DNA of 26,591 bases. Origin: Bacteroidia bacterium. Lineage in GTDB: Bacteria > Bacteroidota > Bacteroidia > Bacteroidales > VadinHA17. The notes under the pieces are model-generated. The model had not been told where the DNA came from. It was given only the letters and a program-made list of their open reading frames with translations, and made no database searches. Made by a program: the position numbers and the translations under genes. The stretch covers positions 1-26,591 of the forward strand of contig JAPLEC010000441.1 of the NCBI GenBank assembly GCA_026391515.1. Direction: 5' to 3'. The number at the start of each line of letters is the position of its first letter. The first letter of the stretch is position 1. Shown one piece after another: positions 1 through 6,542 of the stretch.

Positions 1-169
1 AAGCTTTTTCAAAGATCAATACAATGTTCTTTCCCTTCAAATATTGCTTTTCATTACCTGTTTTTTTTGCTTTTTTCAAATCTGCTGCAAGTTCGAGAAG
101 ACAATTTATTTCTTCTGGTGAAAAATCTAATAGTTTAAGAAAATGTTTGTTGTGGAGATTAATTTTCAT
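1..169 (-). CDS. argF: Ornithine carbamoyltransferase, N-terminal fragment cut by window edge
   Basis: The minus strand from the ATG at 169 reads 56 codons to the left edge without a stop. The peptide begins MKINLHNKHFLKLLDFSPEE, continues through an LAADLKKAKKTG stretch and ends GKNIVLIFEKA. This matches the conserved start of ornithine carbamoyltransferases (…RNFLKLLDFTPEE…LKGKNIALIFEKTSTRTR); the carbamoyl-phosphate-binding STRTR motif would lie just beyond the edge. The enzyme interconverts ornithine plus carbamoyl phosphate with citrulline. It follows carbamate kinase on the same strand, so a catabolic role (arcB, phosphorolysis of citrulline) is inferred; the anabolic enzyme argF has the same fold, so the symbol is provisional. 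It does not resemble the acetyl- or succinyl-ornithine variants known in Bacteroidota. The plus-strand reading frame over the same bases is a shadow. Confidence 0.88.
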   Translation of the reverse strand, partial: MKINLHNKHFLKLLDFSPEEINCLLELAADLKKAKKTGNEKQYLKGKNIVLIFEKA

Positions 170-266
170 GTTTTTTAAATTAGAAGCGACAAAAATACTT
201 GAAGTTATATGGTGGTTTAATGATCTGCAAATGTAAAAATTATTTGTTTTGAGTTATTGGTTTTGG

Positions 267-352
267 TTACACAGAGTTCCACAGAGAAGCACAGAGTTCC
301 ACAGAGTAACCCTCTGTGTCTCTCTGTGGTTCTCAGGATTTCCTCTGTGTAA
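267..352. repeat. Interrupted palindrome of ACAGAG units (element A)
   Basis: The left arm, 267-306, is built from ACAGAG units spaced by TTCC or AAGC. The right arm, 311-352, carries the complementary CTCTGTG units and ends TCCTCTGTGTAA. The arms are imperfect reverse complements with almost no loop, so DNA or RNA could form a long hairpin. An extra GGTTAC/GTAACC pair (265-270 and 306-311) encloses the left arm. The element fills most of the 218-base spacer between carbamate kinase and ornithine carbamoyltransferase. Nearly the same two arms recur in reversed order at 8216-8315. Confidence 0.9.
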
Positions 353-387
353 GTTCTTCATTTTAATTATTACCCAGACCCAAGGAT

Positions 388-1356
388 CTATCTTCTGTTG
401 TCTTCGTATTCCATAGTGATTTTTGAGCCGTACTTTGTATCAGCAAGTTTAAAAGCTTCAGTGATTACACCCATTTTGCCCCCGTTTTTAATGAAATCCA
501 GACATGCCTGAATTTTTGGTGCCATGCTTCCTTTTGCAAACTGTCCTTCATTAAGGTATTTCAGAGCATCTGCATAATTCAAAAATTCCTTTATTTCCTG
601 GTTGGGTTTCTTATAATTAATATATATATAAGGTACATCTGTCAATATATAGAATTCATCAGCACCGATAAGCGAAGCGAGCAGGGAAGAGGCCAGGTCC
701 TTATCAATGACTGCTTCAGCCGGTCTGACATCCTTTTTTTCGTCTATATATACAGGTACACCTCCGCCACCGGCTGCAATGACTATGTTACCCTTTTGGG
801 CAAGCTCCTTTATAATTGATTGATTCATAATGTCAATCGGAACAGGAGACGGGACGACACGCCTGTATCCTCCATCATTTTTAACTTCTTCCCTGAAAAT
901 CCATCCCTTTCGGGAAGCTAATTCATCGGCCTGTTCCATAGTATATATTTTGCCTATTCTTTTCTGGGGATCACTGAACGCCGGATCATTAATATCAACA
1001 AGAACTGATGTTACCACACAGACAACATTTTTATCAATCCTGTATTTATTAAGAACATTTCTGAACATTCTCTCAATCATATAGCCAATTCCTCCCTGCG
1101 AATCAGCGACACATATATCGACAGGCATCTGAGCAATATTATAAATCTGTTCACCCGCATCATTACGCATAAGAATATTCCCAACCTGTGGTCCGTTACC
1201 ATGGGTTATAACAAGATCATATCCTTCTTTAATTAAAAATACGAGATTTTCCAGGGTTTCTGTTGTATTTTGCTCCTGCTCATCGATAGTTCCTGCCTGA
1301 TTGCCTCTTAACAGCGCATTACCACCAAGCGCCACTACTGCCAGCTTTTTTTTCAT
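388..1356 (-). CDS. arcC: Carbamate kinase
   Basis: Carbamate kinase transfers phosphate from carbamoyl phosphate to ADP, giving ATP, ammonia and CO2; it is the last, energy-yielding step of the arginine deiminase pathway in the cytoplasm. Visible family motifs, in order: AVVALGGNALL at the start, HGNGPQVGNIL, PVDICVADSQGGIGYM, VVPSPVPI, IVIAAGGGGVPV, VIDKDLASSLLA and KGSMAPKI near the C-terminus. These cover the whole amino-acid kinase fold. The 322-residue length is close to the family norm. I chose the ATG at 1356 because it places MKKKLAVVALGGN directly at the N-terminus; a longer frame from a TTG at 1374 adds six residues with no family match. No Shine-Dalgarno site is seen, as is usual in this phylum. 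The ornithine carbamoyltransferase gene follows after a spacer holding repeat element A. Confidence 0.95.
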   Translation of the reverse strand: MKKKLAVVALGGNALLRGNQAGTIDEQEQNTTETLENLVFLIKEGYDLVITHGNGPQVGNILMRNDAGEQIYNIAQMPVDICVADSQGGIGYMIERMFRNVLNKYRIDKNVVCVVTSVLVDINDPAFSDPQKRIGKIYTMEQADELASRKGWIFREEVKNDGGYRRVVPSPVPIDIMNQSIIKELAQKGNIVIAAGGGGVPVYIDEKKDVRPAEAVIDKDLASSLLASLIGADEFYILTDVPYIYINYKKPNQEIKEFLNYADALKYLNEGQFAKGSMAPKIQACLDFIKNGGKMGVITEAFKLADTKYGSKITMEYEDNRR

Positions 1357-1432
1357 AAAATAAATTAATTTCAAAATATTGCAATAATCTGATTATATGT
1401 ACATTGCAGGATTAATAATTAACAGAAGATTA

Positions 1433-1464
1433 CAAAGCTATCAAATTCTCAAGAATTCCGGCAA
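1433..1464 (-). promoter_or_regulatory. Candidate promoter for arcC
   Basis: On the minus strand TAGCTTTG (1433-1440) matches the Bacteroides -7 box TAnnTTTG. A TTG (1462-1464) lies 21 bases upstream, in place for the -33 box. The implied leader before the arcC ATG is about 70 bases. Found by eye, so chance matches are possible. Confidence 0.4.
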
Positions 1465-1531
1465 CTATTTGTTAAACAATTAAGTCTCTAATTCAGACGT
1501 TTAGTAAAAGGAATCCTGATTATTTTCATAA

Positions 1532-2284
1532 ATGTCAGAGTCGGGAATTGATGTTAAAAAAAAATGTTACTTTTACATAATTCATAAAAAAAAACCAGTG
1601 AGATTCAGATCCGGGTTAATCATTTCAATTGTTATTTCAATTTTAGGGTACTCCTGCAAAGAAAAGGGCAGCAAAAATATTGACCAGGGAGAAATTCATT
1701 ATACCATTGAATATCTGGGTAATTCAAGTGTAATGCCAAGAGAGATTATGCCCAGAAATCTTATCGTTTCATTTAAAGACAACAAAATACTTTTTGATAT
1801 TTCAGCACCTTTTGGCAATTCCGGAATTTTAAATCTTTCCAATCCTGAAAAAGGTATTTATGATACATATATCAGTCTGCTTTCGTGGAGATATTATTAT
1901 GCTGCAAAAGAGGGAGAATCTCATCCCGGATTTGAAGCAATGAAAGGAATTGAAATTAATAAAACTTCCAGAACATCAATAATATGTGGCTTTAACTGCA
2001 AAAGCGCTGAAATTACATTTCCTGAGAACCCTGACAGGGTTTTTGAAGTGTGGTACACCAACGAGATAAAAGTAAAAAATCCCAATGCTGCAACTCCATT
2101 CAGTGATATTGAGGGTGTACTGATGAAATTCTTTTTTTTAATAGGTCCTGTTGAAATGCATTTCGAAGCAGAAACTGTCTATAAGAAAGATATCCCTAAC
2201 AAAACATTTGAAAGAAGAGAAAAGTACTCCAGAGTTTCAAGAGAGGATATCGACAAGTTCATAAATAGAATGATAAATCTGTAA
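1532..2284 (+). CDS. Predicted lipoprotein, GLPGLI/DUF4412-like, function unknown
   Basis: The N-terminal half carries a hydrophobic segment ending in ILGYSCKEKG, a plausible lipobox with cysteine 42 if the ATG at 1532 is used. A GTG at 1598 would start MRFRSGLIISIVISILGYSC, a textbook-length lipoprotein signal with cysteine 20, and may be the true start. The mature part is mostly beta: a GEIHYTIEYLGNSS strand, a lysine-rich KDNKILFDIS segment, then CNCKSAEITFPE-type spacing leading to VWYTNEIKV. This 'modified residue, then W-Y-T' layout recalls GLPGLI and DUF4412 periplasmic proteins of Bacteroidota, but similarity is weak and I would not assign a role. It stands alone between the divergent arcC and downstream ftsK. 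Poly-A runs near 1557-1565 and 1586-1594 are potential slippage sites. Confidence 0.72.
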   Translation: MSESGIDVKKKCYFYIIHKKKPVRFRSGLIISIVISILGYSCKEKGSKNIDQGEIHYTIEYLGNSSVMPREIMPRNLIVSFKDNKILFDISAPFGNSGILNLSNPEKGIYDTYISLLSWRYYYAAKEGESHPGFEAMKGIEINKTSRTSIICGFNCKSAEITFPENPDRVFEVWYTNEIKVKNPNAATPFSDIEGVLMKFFFLIGPVEMHFEAETVYKKDIPNKTFERREKYSRVSREDIDKFINRMINL

Positions 2285-2446
2285 GGAGGTTACCGGCTGG
2301 CGGCAAGAGGTTATATAAACTGTCTCAGAACATAATACACTAATCAGAATCATATTTAGAATCATCTCATAATTAATCAACTGATTATCCGTTTCAACAT
2401 TGTTTGTTATTTCCGGAAACTGTTTATAAAAACAATTATTCGTCAA

Positions 2447-2475
2447 TTGTGCCTGTTTCAAAATTATTACCTTTG
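2447..2475 (+). promoter_or_regulatory. Candidate promoter for ftsK
   Basis: TACCTTTG at 2468-2475 is an exact TAnnTTTG box, with TTG at 2447-2449, 18 bases upstream. The ftsK ATG follows 22 bases after the box. Of the candidates in this window it has the best spacing. Confidence 0.55.
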
Positions 2476-2497
2476 GGGTGCATTTTTTTAGAGTATC

Positions 2498-4909
2498 ATG
2501 AGCACGGAGAAGGAAGATAATCCTAAGAAATCTGTTAAAGCTGCCAAAAATTCAACTAAATCGAAATCATTTTTTACTGATGAGAGGATAAAGTTCTTAT
2601 TTGGCATTCTTTTCTCTGGATTTGCATTATATCTGTTAATTGTTTGCGTTTCATATCTTTTCTCATGGAAAACTGATGATGTTGTTTCAGAATCAAGAAA
2701 TTTCAAGAATTTGGGTAGAGAGGCGGGTCACTGGTTAGCGAAAATGATAATCAGCAAGGGTTATGGATTCGGTGCATTTTTTATTCCCCTGATTTTCGGA
2801 GCAATTGGTTTGAATCTTCTTAATTTTCCTAAAGTCAAGGTATGGAGTTTAACAGCAAAATTCACTTTTGCGGCAATAATTCTTTCACTTATTCTTGGAT
2901 TTTTCTTTGGCAAGACTGATTATTTGTTGAGTGGTCCTGGAGGTGCTCATGGATTCTGGATAATTGACCATTCGAATAAGTTTATGGGGAAAATTGGCAC
3001 TGGTATCCTGCTTGCATTAATCACAATTGCATATCTCATCTTCGCTCTGAATGTGCATCCTTCAAAATTCAATCTAAAGTTACCTGCATTCCTGTCATTT
3101 ATTAAGCGTAAAAAAGAAGGACTTGAAGCTGCACTATCGTCTGAAACAGAGTCAGGTTCGACTATTATTGTCGGAGGAGAAAATGGATACGATATTAATA
3201 AGGATGAAAGCAAAGTCGAATTTCTTATTAAAGACAGGACCGCCTCTGTTGATAATGACGATATTATTGATACTGAAATTATCTCTAAATCTGACGGATC
3301 ACTGATCCATGATCTGGATAATGATAAACAGGTTGCACCGGATATGGATATCTCGAAACCGGAACCAGCCGATATCCTCTCCGACGAAGAGGTGGATGAG
3401 ATAATGGAGAACTATGATCCCCGTCTTGATTTGTCGCGTTACAGATTCCCTCCTGTTTCCATACTTAAAGAACACAAGTCGTCCAGTGCATTTGATAATA
3501 CCGAAGTCCTTGAGAATAAGGAAAATATAATTAAAACCCTGGGCGATTATAAGATCAGCATAAAACAGATTTCAGCTACAGTCGGACCAACTGTTACTTT
3601 ATACGAGATCATTCCGGAAAGGGGTGTAAAGCTGGCACGTATAAAATCTCTCGAGGACGATATTGCCCTGAATCTTTCTGCAATGGGTATAAGGATCATT
3701 GCTCCAATTCCCGGAAGGGGAACAGTCGGTATTGAAGTCCCTAACAAGAAGCCGGAAATAGTTTCAATGCGCTCACTGATCACCTCCAAAGCATTCCAGG
3801 AATCGAAGTTCGACATAGCGCTTGCCCTGGGCAGGACAATTACCAACGATCCGTATATCGTAGATCTGACAAAAATGCCGCATCTTCTTGTTGCAGGTGC
3901 AACTGGCCAGGGAAAATCTGTTGGTATTAATGCAATAATAACCTCAATTCTCTATAAAAAACACCCGGCCGAATTGAAATTCGTTCTGATCGATCCGAAG
4001 AGAGTTGAACTGCCTCTTTACACAAAAATTGAACGTCATTTTCTGGCAAAGCTCCCGGGAGAAGAAGATGCAATAATCACTGATACTCAGAAAGTTATCA
4101 ATACACTCTATTCATTATGCATTGAAATGGATAACCGTCTTGAGCTGCTTAAGGGAGCCCAGGCACGTAACATAAAAGAGTATAATGAGAAGTTTATCTC
4201 CCGCAAATTAAATCCCGAAAAGGGACATAAATACCTTCCATATATTGTTCTTATTATAGATGAGTTTGCTGATCTGATTATGGTTGCCGGAAGGGAGATA
4301 GAAGGTCCGATCGGAAGGCTTGCACAGGTGGCAAGAGCAATAGGAATACATCTGATTATCTCTACTCAGCGTCCAACTACAAATATCATCACGGGGTTCA
4401 TAAAAGCCAACTTCCCGACACGTATTGCATTCCGTGTATTTTCATCAATTGATTCACGTACGATTCTTGATGTAACAGGAGCAGACAGGCTTGTTGGTAA
4501 TGGCGACATGCTGATATCATCTGGCGCTGAACCTGTAAGAGTCCAGTGTGCATTTATTGATACACCTGAAATAGAGGAGCTTACAGAATTTATCGGATCG
4601 CAGCAAGGCTACGCTGATGCGATGCATCTTCCCGAATATATTGATGACAGCGAATCAGGAATGATTGAAGTTGACCTGAAGAAAAGAGATCCAATGTTCG
4701 AAGAGGCTGCACGTCTTGTAGTTCAGCATCAGCAGGGTTCGACATCTCTGATCCAGAGAAAGATGTCGATCGGATATAACAGAGCTGGAAGGATTATTGA
4801 CCAGCTTGAAGCTGCAGGAGTCGTTGGTCCTTTCGAAGGCAGCAAGGCAAGGGATGTTCTTTGCTCCGACATGATGGTTTTGGAACAGATTTTGAAGAAC
4901 CTTGAGTAA
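2498..4909 (+). CDS. ftsK: DNA translocase FtsK/SpoIIIE
   Basis: This is the septal DNA pump that moves chromosome ends out of the closing division site and supports XerCD dimer resolution. The first ~190 residues hold about four membrane helices (for example IKFLFGILFSGFALYLLIV and FTFAAIILSLILGFFF). An acidic, low-complexity linker follows (~210-310). The motor begins near residue 330 with the alpha/beta domains (DYKISIKQISATVGPTVTLYE). Walker A GATGQGKS lies near residues 466-473 and Walker B with IIDEFADL near 586. RLAQVARAIGIHLIISTQRP follows. A C-terminal gamma winged helix starts near 730 (DPMFEEAARLVV) and ends VGPFEGSKARDVL, the DNA-sequence-reading part. At 803 residues it is complete and normal for Bacteroidota. 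The LolA-like gene starts seven bases after its stop, a pairing common in this phylum. Confidence 0.97.
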   Translation: MSTEKEDNPKKSVKAAKNSTKSKSFFTDERIKFLFGILFSGFALYLLIVCVSYLFSWKTDDVVSESRNFKNLGREAGHWLAKMIISKGYGFGAFFIPLIFGAIGLNLLNFPKVKVWSLTAKFTFAAIILSLILGFFFGKTDYLLSGPGGAHGFWIIDHSNKFMGKIGTGILLALITIAYLIFALNVHPSKFNLKLPAFLSFIKRKKEGLEAALSSETESGSTIIVGGENGYDINKDESKVEFLIKDRTASVDNDDIIDTEIISKSDGSLIHDLDNDKQVAPDMDISKPEPADILSDEEVDEIMENYDPRLDLSRYRFPPVSILKEHKSSSAFDNTEVLENKENIIKTLGDYKISIKQISATVGPTVTLYEIIPERGVKLARIKSLEDDIALNLSAMGIRIIAPIPGRGTVGIEVPNKKPEIVSMRSLITSKAFQESKFDIALALGRTITNDPYIVDLTKMPHLLVAGATGQGKSVGINAIITSILYKKHPAELKFVLIDPKRVELPLYTKIERHFLAKLPGEEDAIITDTQKVINTLYSLCIEMDNRLELLKGAQARNIKEYNEKFISRKLNPEKGHKYLPYIVLIIDEFADLIMVAGREIEGPIGRLAQVARAIGIHLIISTQRPTTNIITGFIKANFPTRIAFRVFSSIDSRTILDVTGADRLVGNGDMLISSGAEPVRVQCAFIDTPEIEELTEFIGSQQGYADAMHLPEYIDDSESGMIEVDLKKRDPMFEEAARLVVQHQQGSTSLIQRKMSIGYNRAGRIIDQLEAAGVVGPFEGSKARDVLCSDMMVLEQILKNLE

Positions 4910-4916
4910 ACCATCA

Positions 4917-5558
4917 ATGATGAGGAAACTTTCAATAATCGCTTTAACTTTTTTTCTTCTGACAATTAATGCTTTTGGGCAGAAAGATCCGAAAGCAATA
5001 AGTATTCTGGACAAGCTGTCGTCAAAAGCTCTGGCAGCACCTTCTGTTTCAATGAAGTTTCTGCTTATAAATGTTGATCAGGTTCAGAATTCAATTGATT
5101 CGCTGGCCGGATCTGTTATCCTGAGCAAAAACAATTATAAGCTTTCCCTGCCTGATAATATCATCTGGTTTAATGGAGAAACATCGTGGAGTTACTTGCC
5201 TGCAGAAGAGGAAGTTACAATAACAAAGCCCGATAAAAAAGATAATTCATTTCAGAGCCGTCCTGTCTCCATTTTCACTATGTACAAGAGTGGTTATAAA
5301 TGCAGGCTAATAGAGGAAAAGCCTGATGCTTATGTCATAGACCTTTACCCTGAAGATCTTAAAAATGAGCTTATAAGAGTCAGACTTACTATTGAAAAAC
5401 CATCAATGAATCTCAGAAACTTTGAGTATAAAAGAAAAGACGGAACTAATGTTACTATAATAATCACAGACTATAATCTGACTCAGGTTCCTGACCCGGG
5501 CATTTTTATCTTTGCTCCCGAAAAATATAAAGGTGTTGAGGTTATCGATATGCGTTAA
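4917..5558 (+). CDS. LolA-like outer-membrane lipoprotein carrier protein
   Basis: It has a Sec signal peptide (MMRKLSIIALTFFLLTINAFGQ, cleavage after GQ) and a mature part of about 190 residues. The mature part shows the LolA/LolB-like pattern: an N-terminal helix with KAISILDKLSSKALAAPSVSMKF, successive strands including IIWFNGETSWSYLPAEEEV, then DLYPEDLKNELIRVRLTIEK and a closing FIFAPEKYKGVEVID. LolA carries lipoproteins through the periplasm from the inner to the outer membrane. Bacteroidota LolA-like proteins are divergent, and no key residue seen here proves that role. The start is the ATG at 4917 (or 4920); an upstream TTG in frame at 4902 would overlap ftsK and weaken the signal peptide. 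It is almost certainly co-transcribed with ftsK. Confidence 0.82.
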   Translation: MMRKLSIIALTFFLLTINAFGQKDPKAISILDKLSSKALAAPSVSMKFLLINVDQVQNSIDSLAGSVILSKNNYKLSLPDNIIWFNGETSWSYLPAEEEVTITKPDKKDNSFQSRPVSIFTMYKSGYKCRLIEEKPDAYVIDLYPEDLKNELIRVRLTIEKPSMNLRNFEYKRKDGTNVTIIITDYNLTQVPDPGIFIFAPEKYKGVEVIDMR

Positions 5559-5599
5559 ATCGGAATATGCAACCCGTGCATGATAAATATTTGATCGCA

Positions 5600-5628
5600 A
5601 AGATCAAAAAAAAATGATCTTAACTTTG
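5600..5628 (+). promoter_or_regulatory. AAGATCA-A8-TGATCTT hairpin next to a TAnnTTTG box
   Basis: A perfect 7-base inverted repeat (5600-5606 and 5615-5621) has a loop of eight A. Its last base is also the first base of TAACTTTG (5621-5628), an exact -7-type box. No -33 box stands at normal spacing (a TTTG at 5590 is 27 bases away). It could be an operator over the promoter of the NlpC/P60 gene, or a chance dyad; it lacks the T-run of a plus-strand terminator. Confidence 0.35.
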
Positions 5629-5695
5629 AGTGCTTTACTTCAACTTTGCGCACCTTACGGTTTAATAATTGTTAATTTTATAAAAAATTTGACAG

Positions 5696-6460
5696 ATGGA
5701 AATTTATATTTGCGAGAATGTTTTTGTACCGTTGCGATCGGGACCTTCGCACAGGTCGGAAATGCTCAGTCAGGTATTGTTCGGAGAAAAATATGAAGTC
5801 ATTGATCAGATAGGACACTGGATGAAAATTTCAACAATCTTTGATAATTATACCGGCTGGATTGACATCAATCATCTGCAACATTCTGATGAAAAAAATG
5901 ATGAGAAAGGATTTGTTCTGAACAGATCTCTGCTCTGTTATAAAAATGATAAAACAAAGATGGTTCTCGAAGCCGGATGCGATATCTATACTCCTGATTT
6001 TAAAGAAAATACATTTAAAGTCGGTAATAATATTTACACGACAGGCAAAAAATTTAATGACCACTTAATAACCACCAATGATTCACTGCCCGATACGGCA
6101 ATGAAATTTCTGAACAGCCCTTATATCTGGGGAGGAAGAATCCCCTCAGGTATTGATTGTTCAGGATTTACGCAGCTTGTTTACAAAATACACGGAAAGC
6201 CGATTCCACGCGACAGCTCGAAACAGTGCGAAACAGGCATTGTTGTCAGTTTTATTGATGAGACAAAACCGGGGGACCTTGTATTTTTCGACAATGAGCA
6301 GGGTAAAATATCACATGTAGGAATGATTCTTTCGAGAGGCCTGGTAATACATGCCTCGGGAAGGGTAAGAATCGATTCAATTGATCACCAGGGAATATTT
6401 AAGCAGGAGACAGGGAAATATTCGCATCATCTGAGGATGATCAGGAGAATAAGTCTTTGA
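5696..6460 (+). CDS. NlpC/P60 family cysteine peptidase with N-terminal SH3 domain
   Basis: Residues 1-60 form a bacterial SH3-like domain (VFVPLRSGPSHRSEMLSQVLFGE … WMKIST … YTGWIDINHLQ). A middle linker domain runs to about 130. The C-terminal NlpC/P60 domain has GGRIPSGIDCSGFTQLVYK with nucleophile Cys155, ISHVGMIL with His207 and VIHASG with the third polar residue His219. The triad is intact, so it should cleave bonds of the gamma-D-Glu to diamino-acid type in peptidoglycan peptides. No signal peptide is visible from the ATG at 5696. This fits the cytoplasmic muropeptide-recycling type (dipeptidyl-peptidase VI, YkfC-like) better than a secreted hydrolase. That assignment is an inference. 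Its end converges on ftcD across a strong dyad (6451-6542). Confidence 0.9.
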   Translation: MEIYICENVFVPLRSGPSHRSEMLSQVLFGEKYEVIDQIGHWMKISTIFDNYTGWIDINHLQHSDEKNDEKGFVLNRSLLCYKNDKTKMVLEAGCDIYTPDFKENTFKVGNNIYTTGKKFNDHLITTNDSLPDTAMKFLNSPYIWGGRIPSGIDCSGFTQLVYKIHGKPIPRDSSKQCETGIVVSFIDETKPGDLVFFDNEQGKISHVGMILSRGLVIHASGRVRIDSIDHQGIFKQETGKYSHHLRMIRRISL

Positions 6461-6542
6461 GTCTTGCTCTCCACCAGCCGGCGGATCGCTGTCTTTATAA
6501 AACCAAACTCCAAGACAGCGCAGCGCCAAGACCTCAAGACTT
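6451..6542. repeat. Nested dyad across the convergent ends of two genes (element E)
   Basis: The outer arms AAGTCTTTGAGTCTTG (6451-6466) and CAAGACCTCAAGACTT (6527-6542) pair at 13 of 16 positions. Inside, CGCTGTCTT (6487-6495) and AAGACAGCG (6512-6520) pair perfectly. The element contains the stop codons of both the NlpC/P60 gene and ftcD, and their last codons are part of it. It may act as a two-way terminator. Its repeated TCTTG/CTTTG wording resembles the other interrupted palindromes in the window. Confidence 0.75.

Noticed and set aside
24..236. Plus-strand open frame of 70 codons at the left edge
   Set aside because: It is antisense to the clear ornithine carbamoyltransferase start on the minus strand and has no coding character of its own.
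267..352. CRISPR-like reading of the ACAGAG repeats
   Set aside because: Units are only 6-10 bases with 4-base spacers and inverted arms; there are no 20-40 base spacers and no cas genes.
2285..2300. Strong Shine-Dalgarno-like AAGGAGG just after the lipoprotein stop
   Set aside because: No start codon with a plausible reading frame follows within range, and genes in this phylum rarely use such sites.
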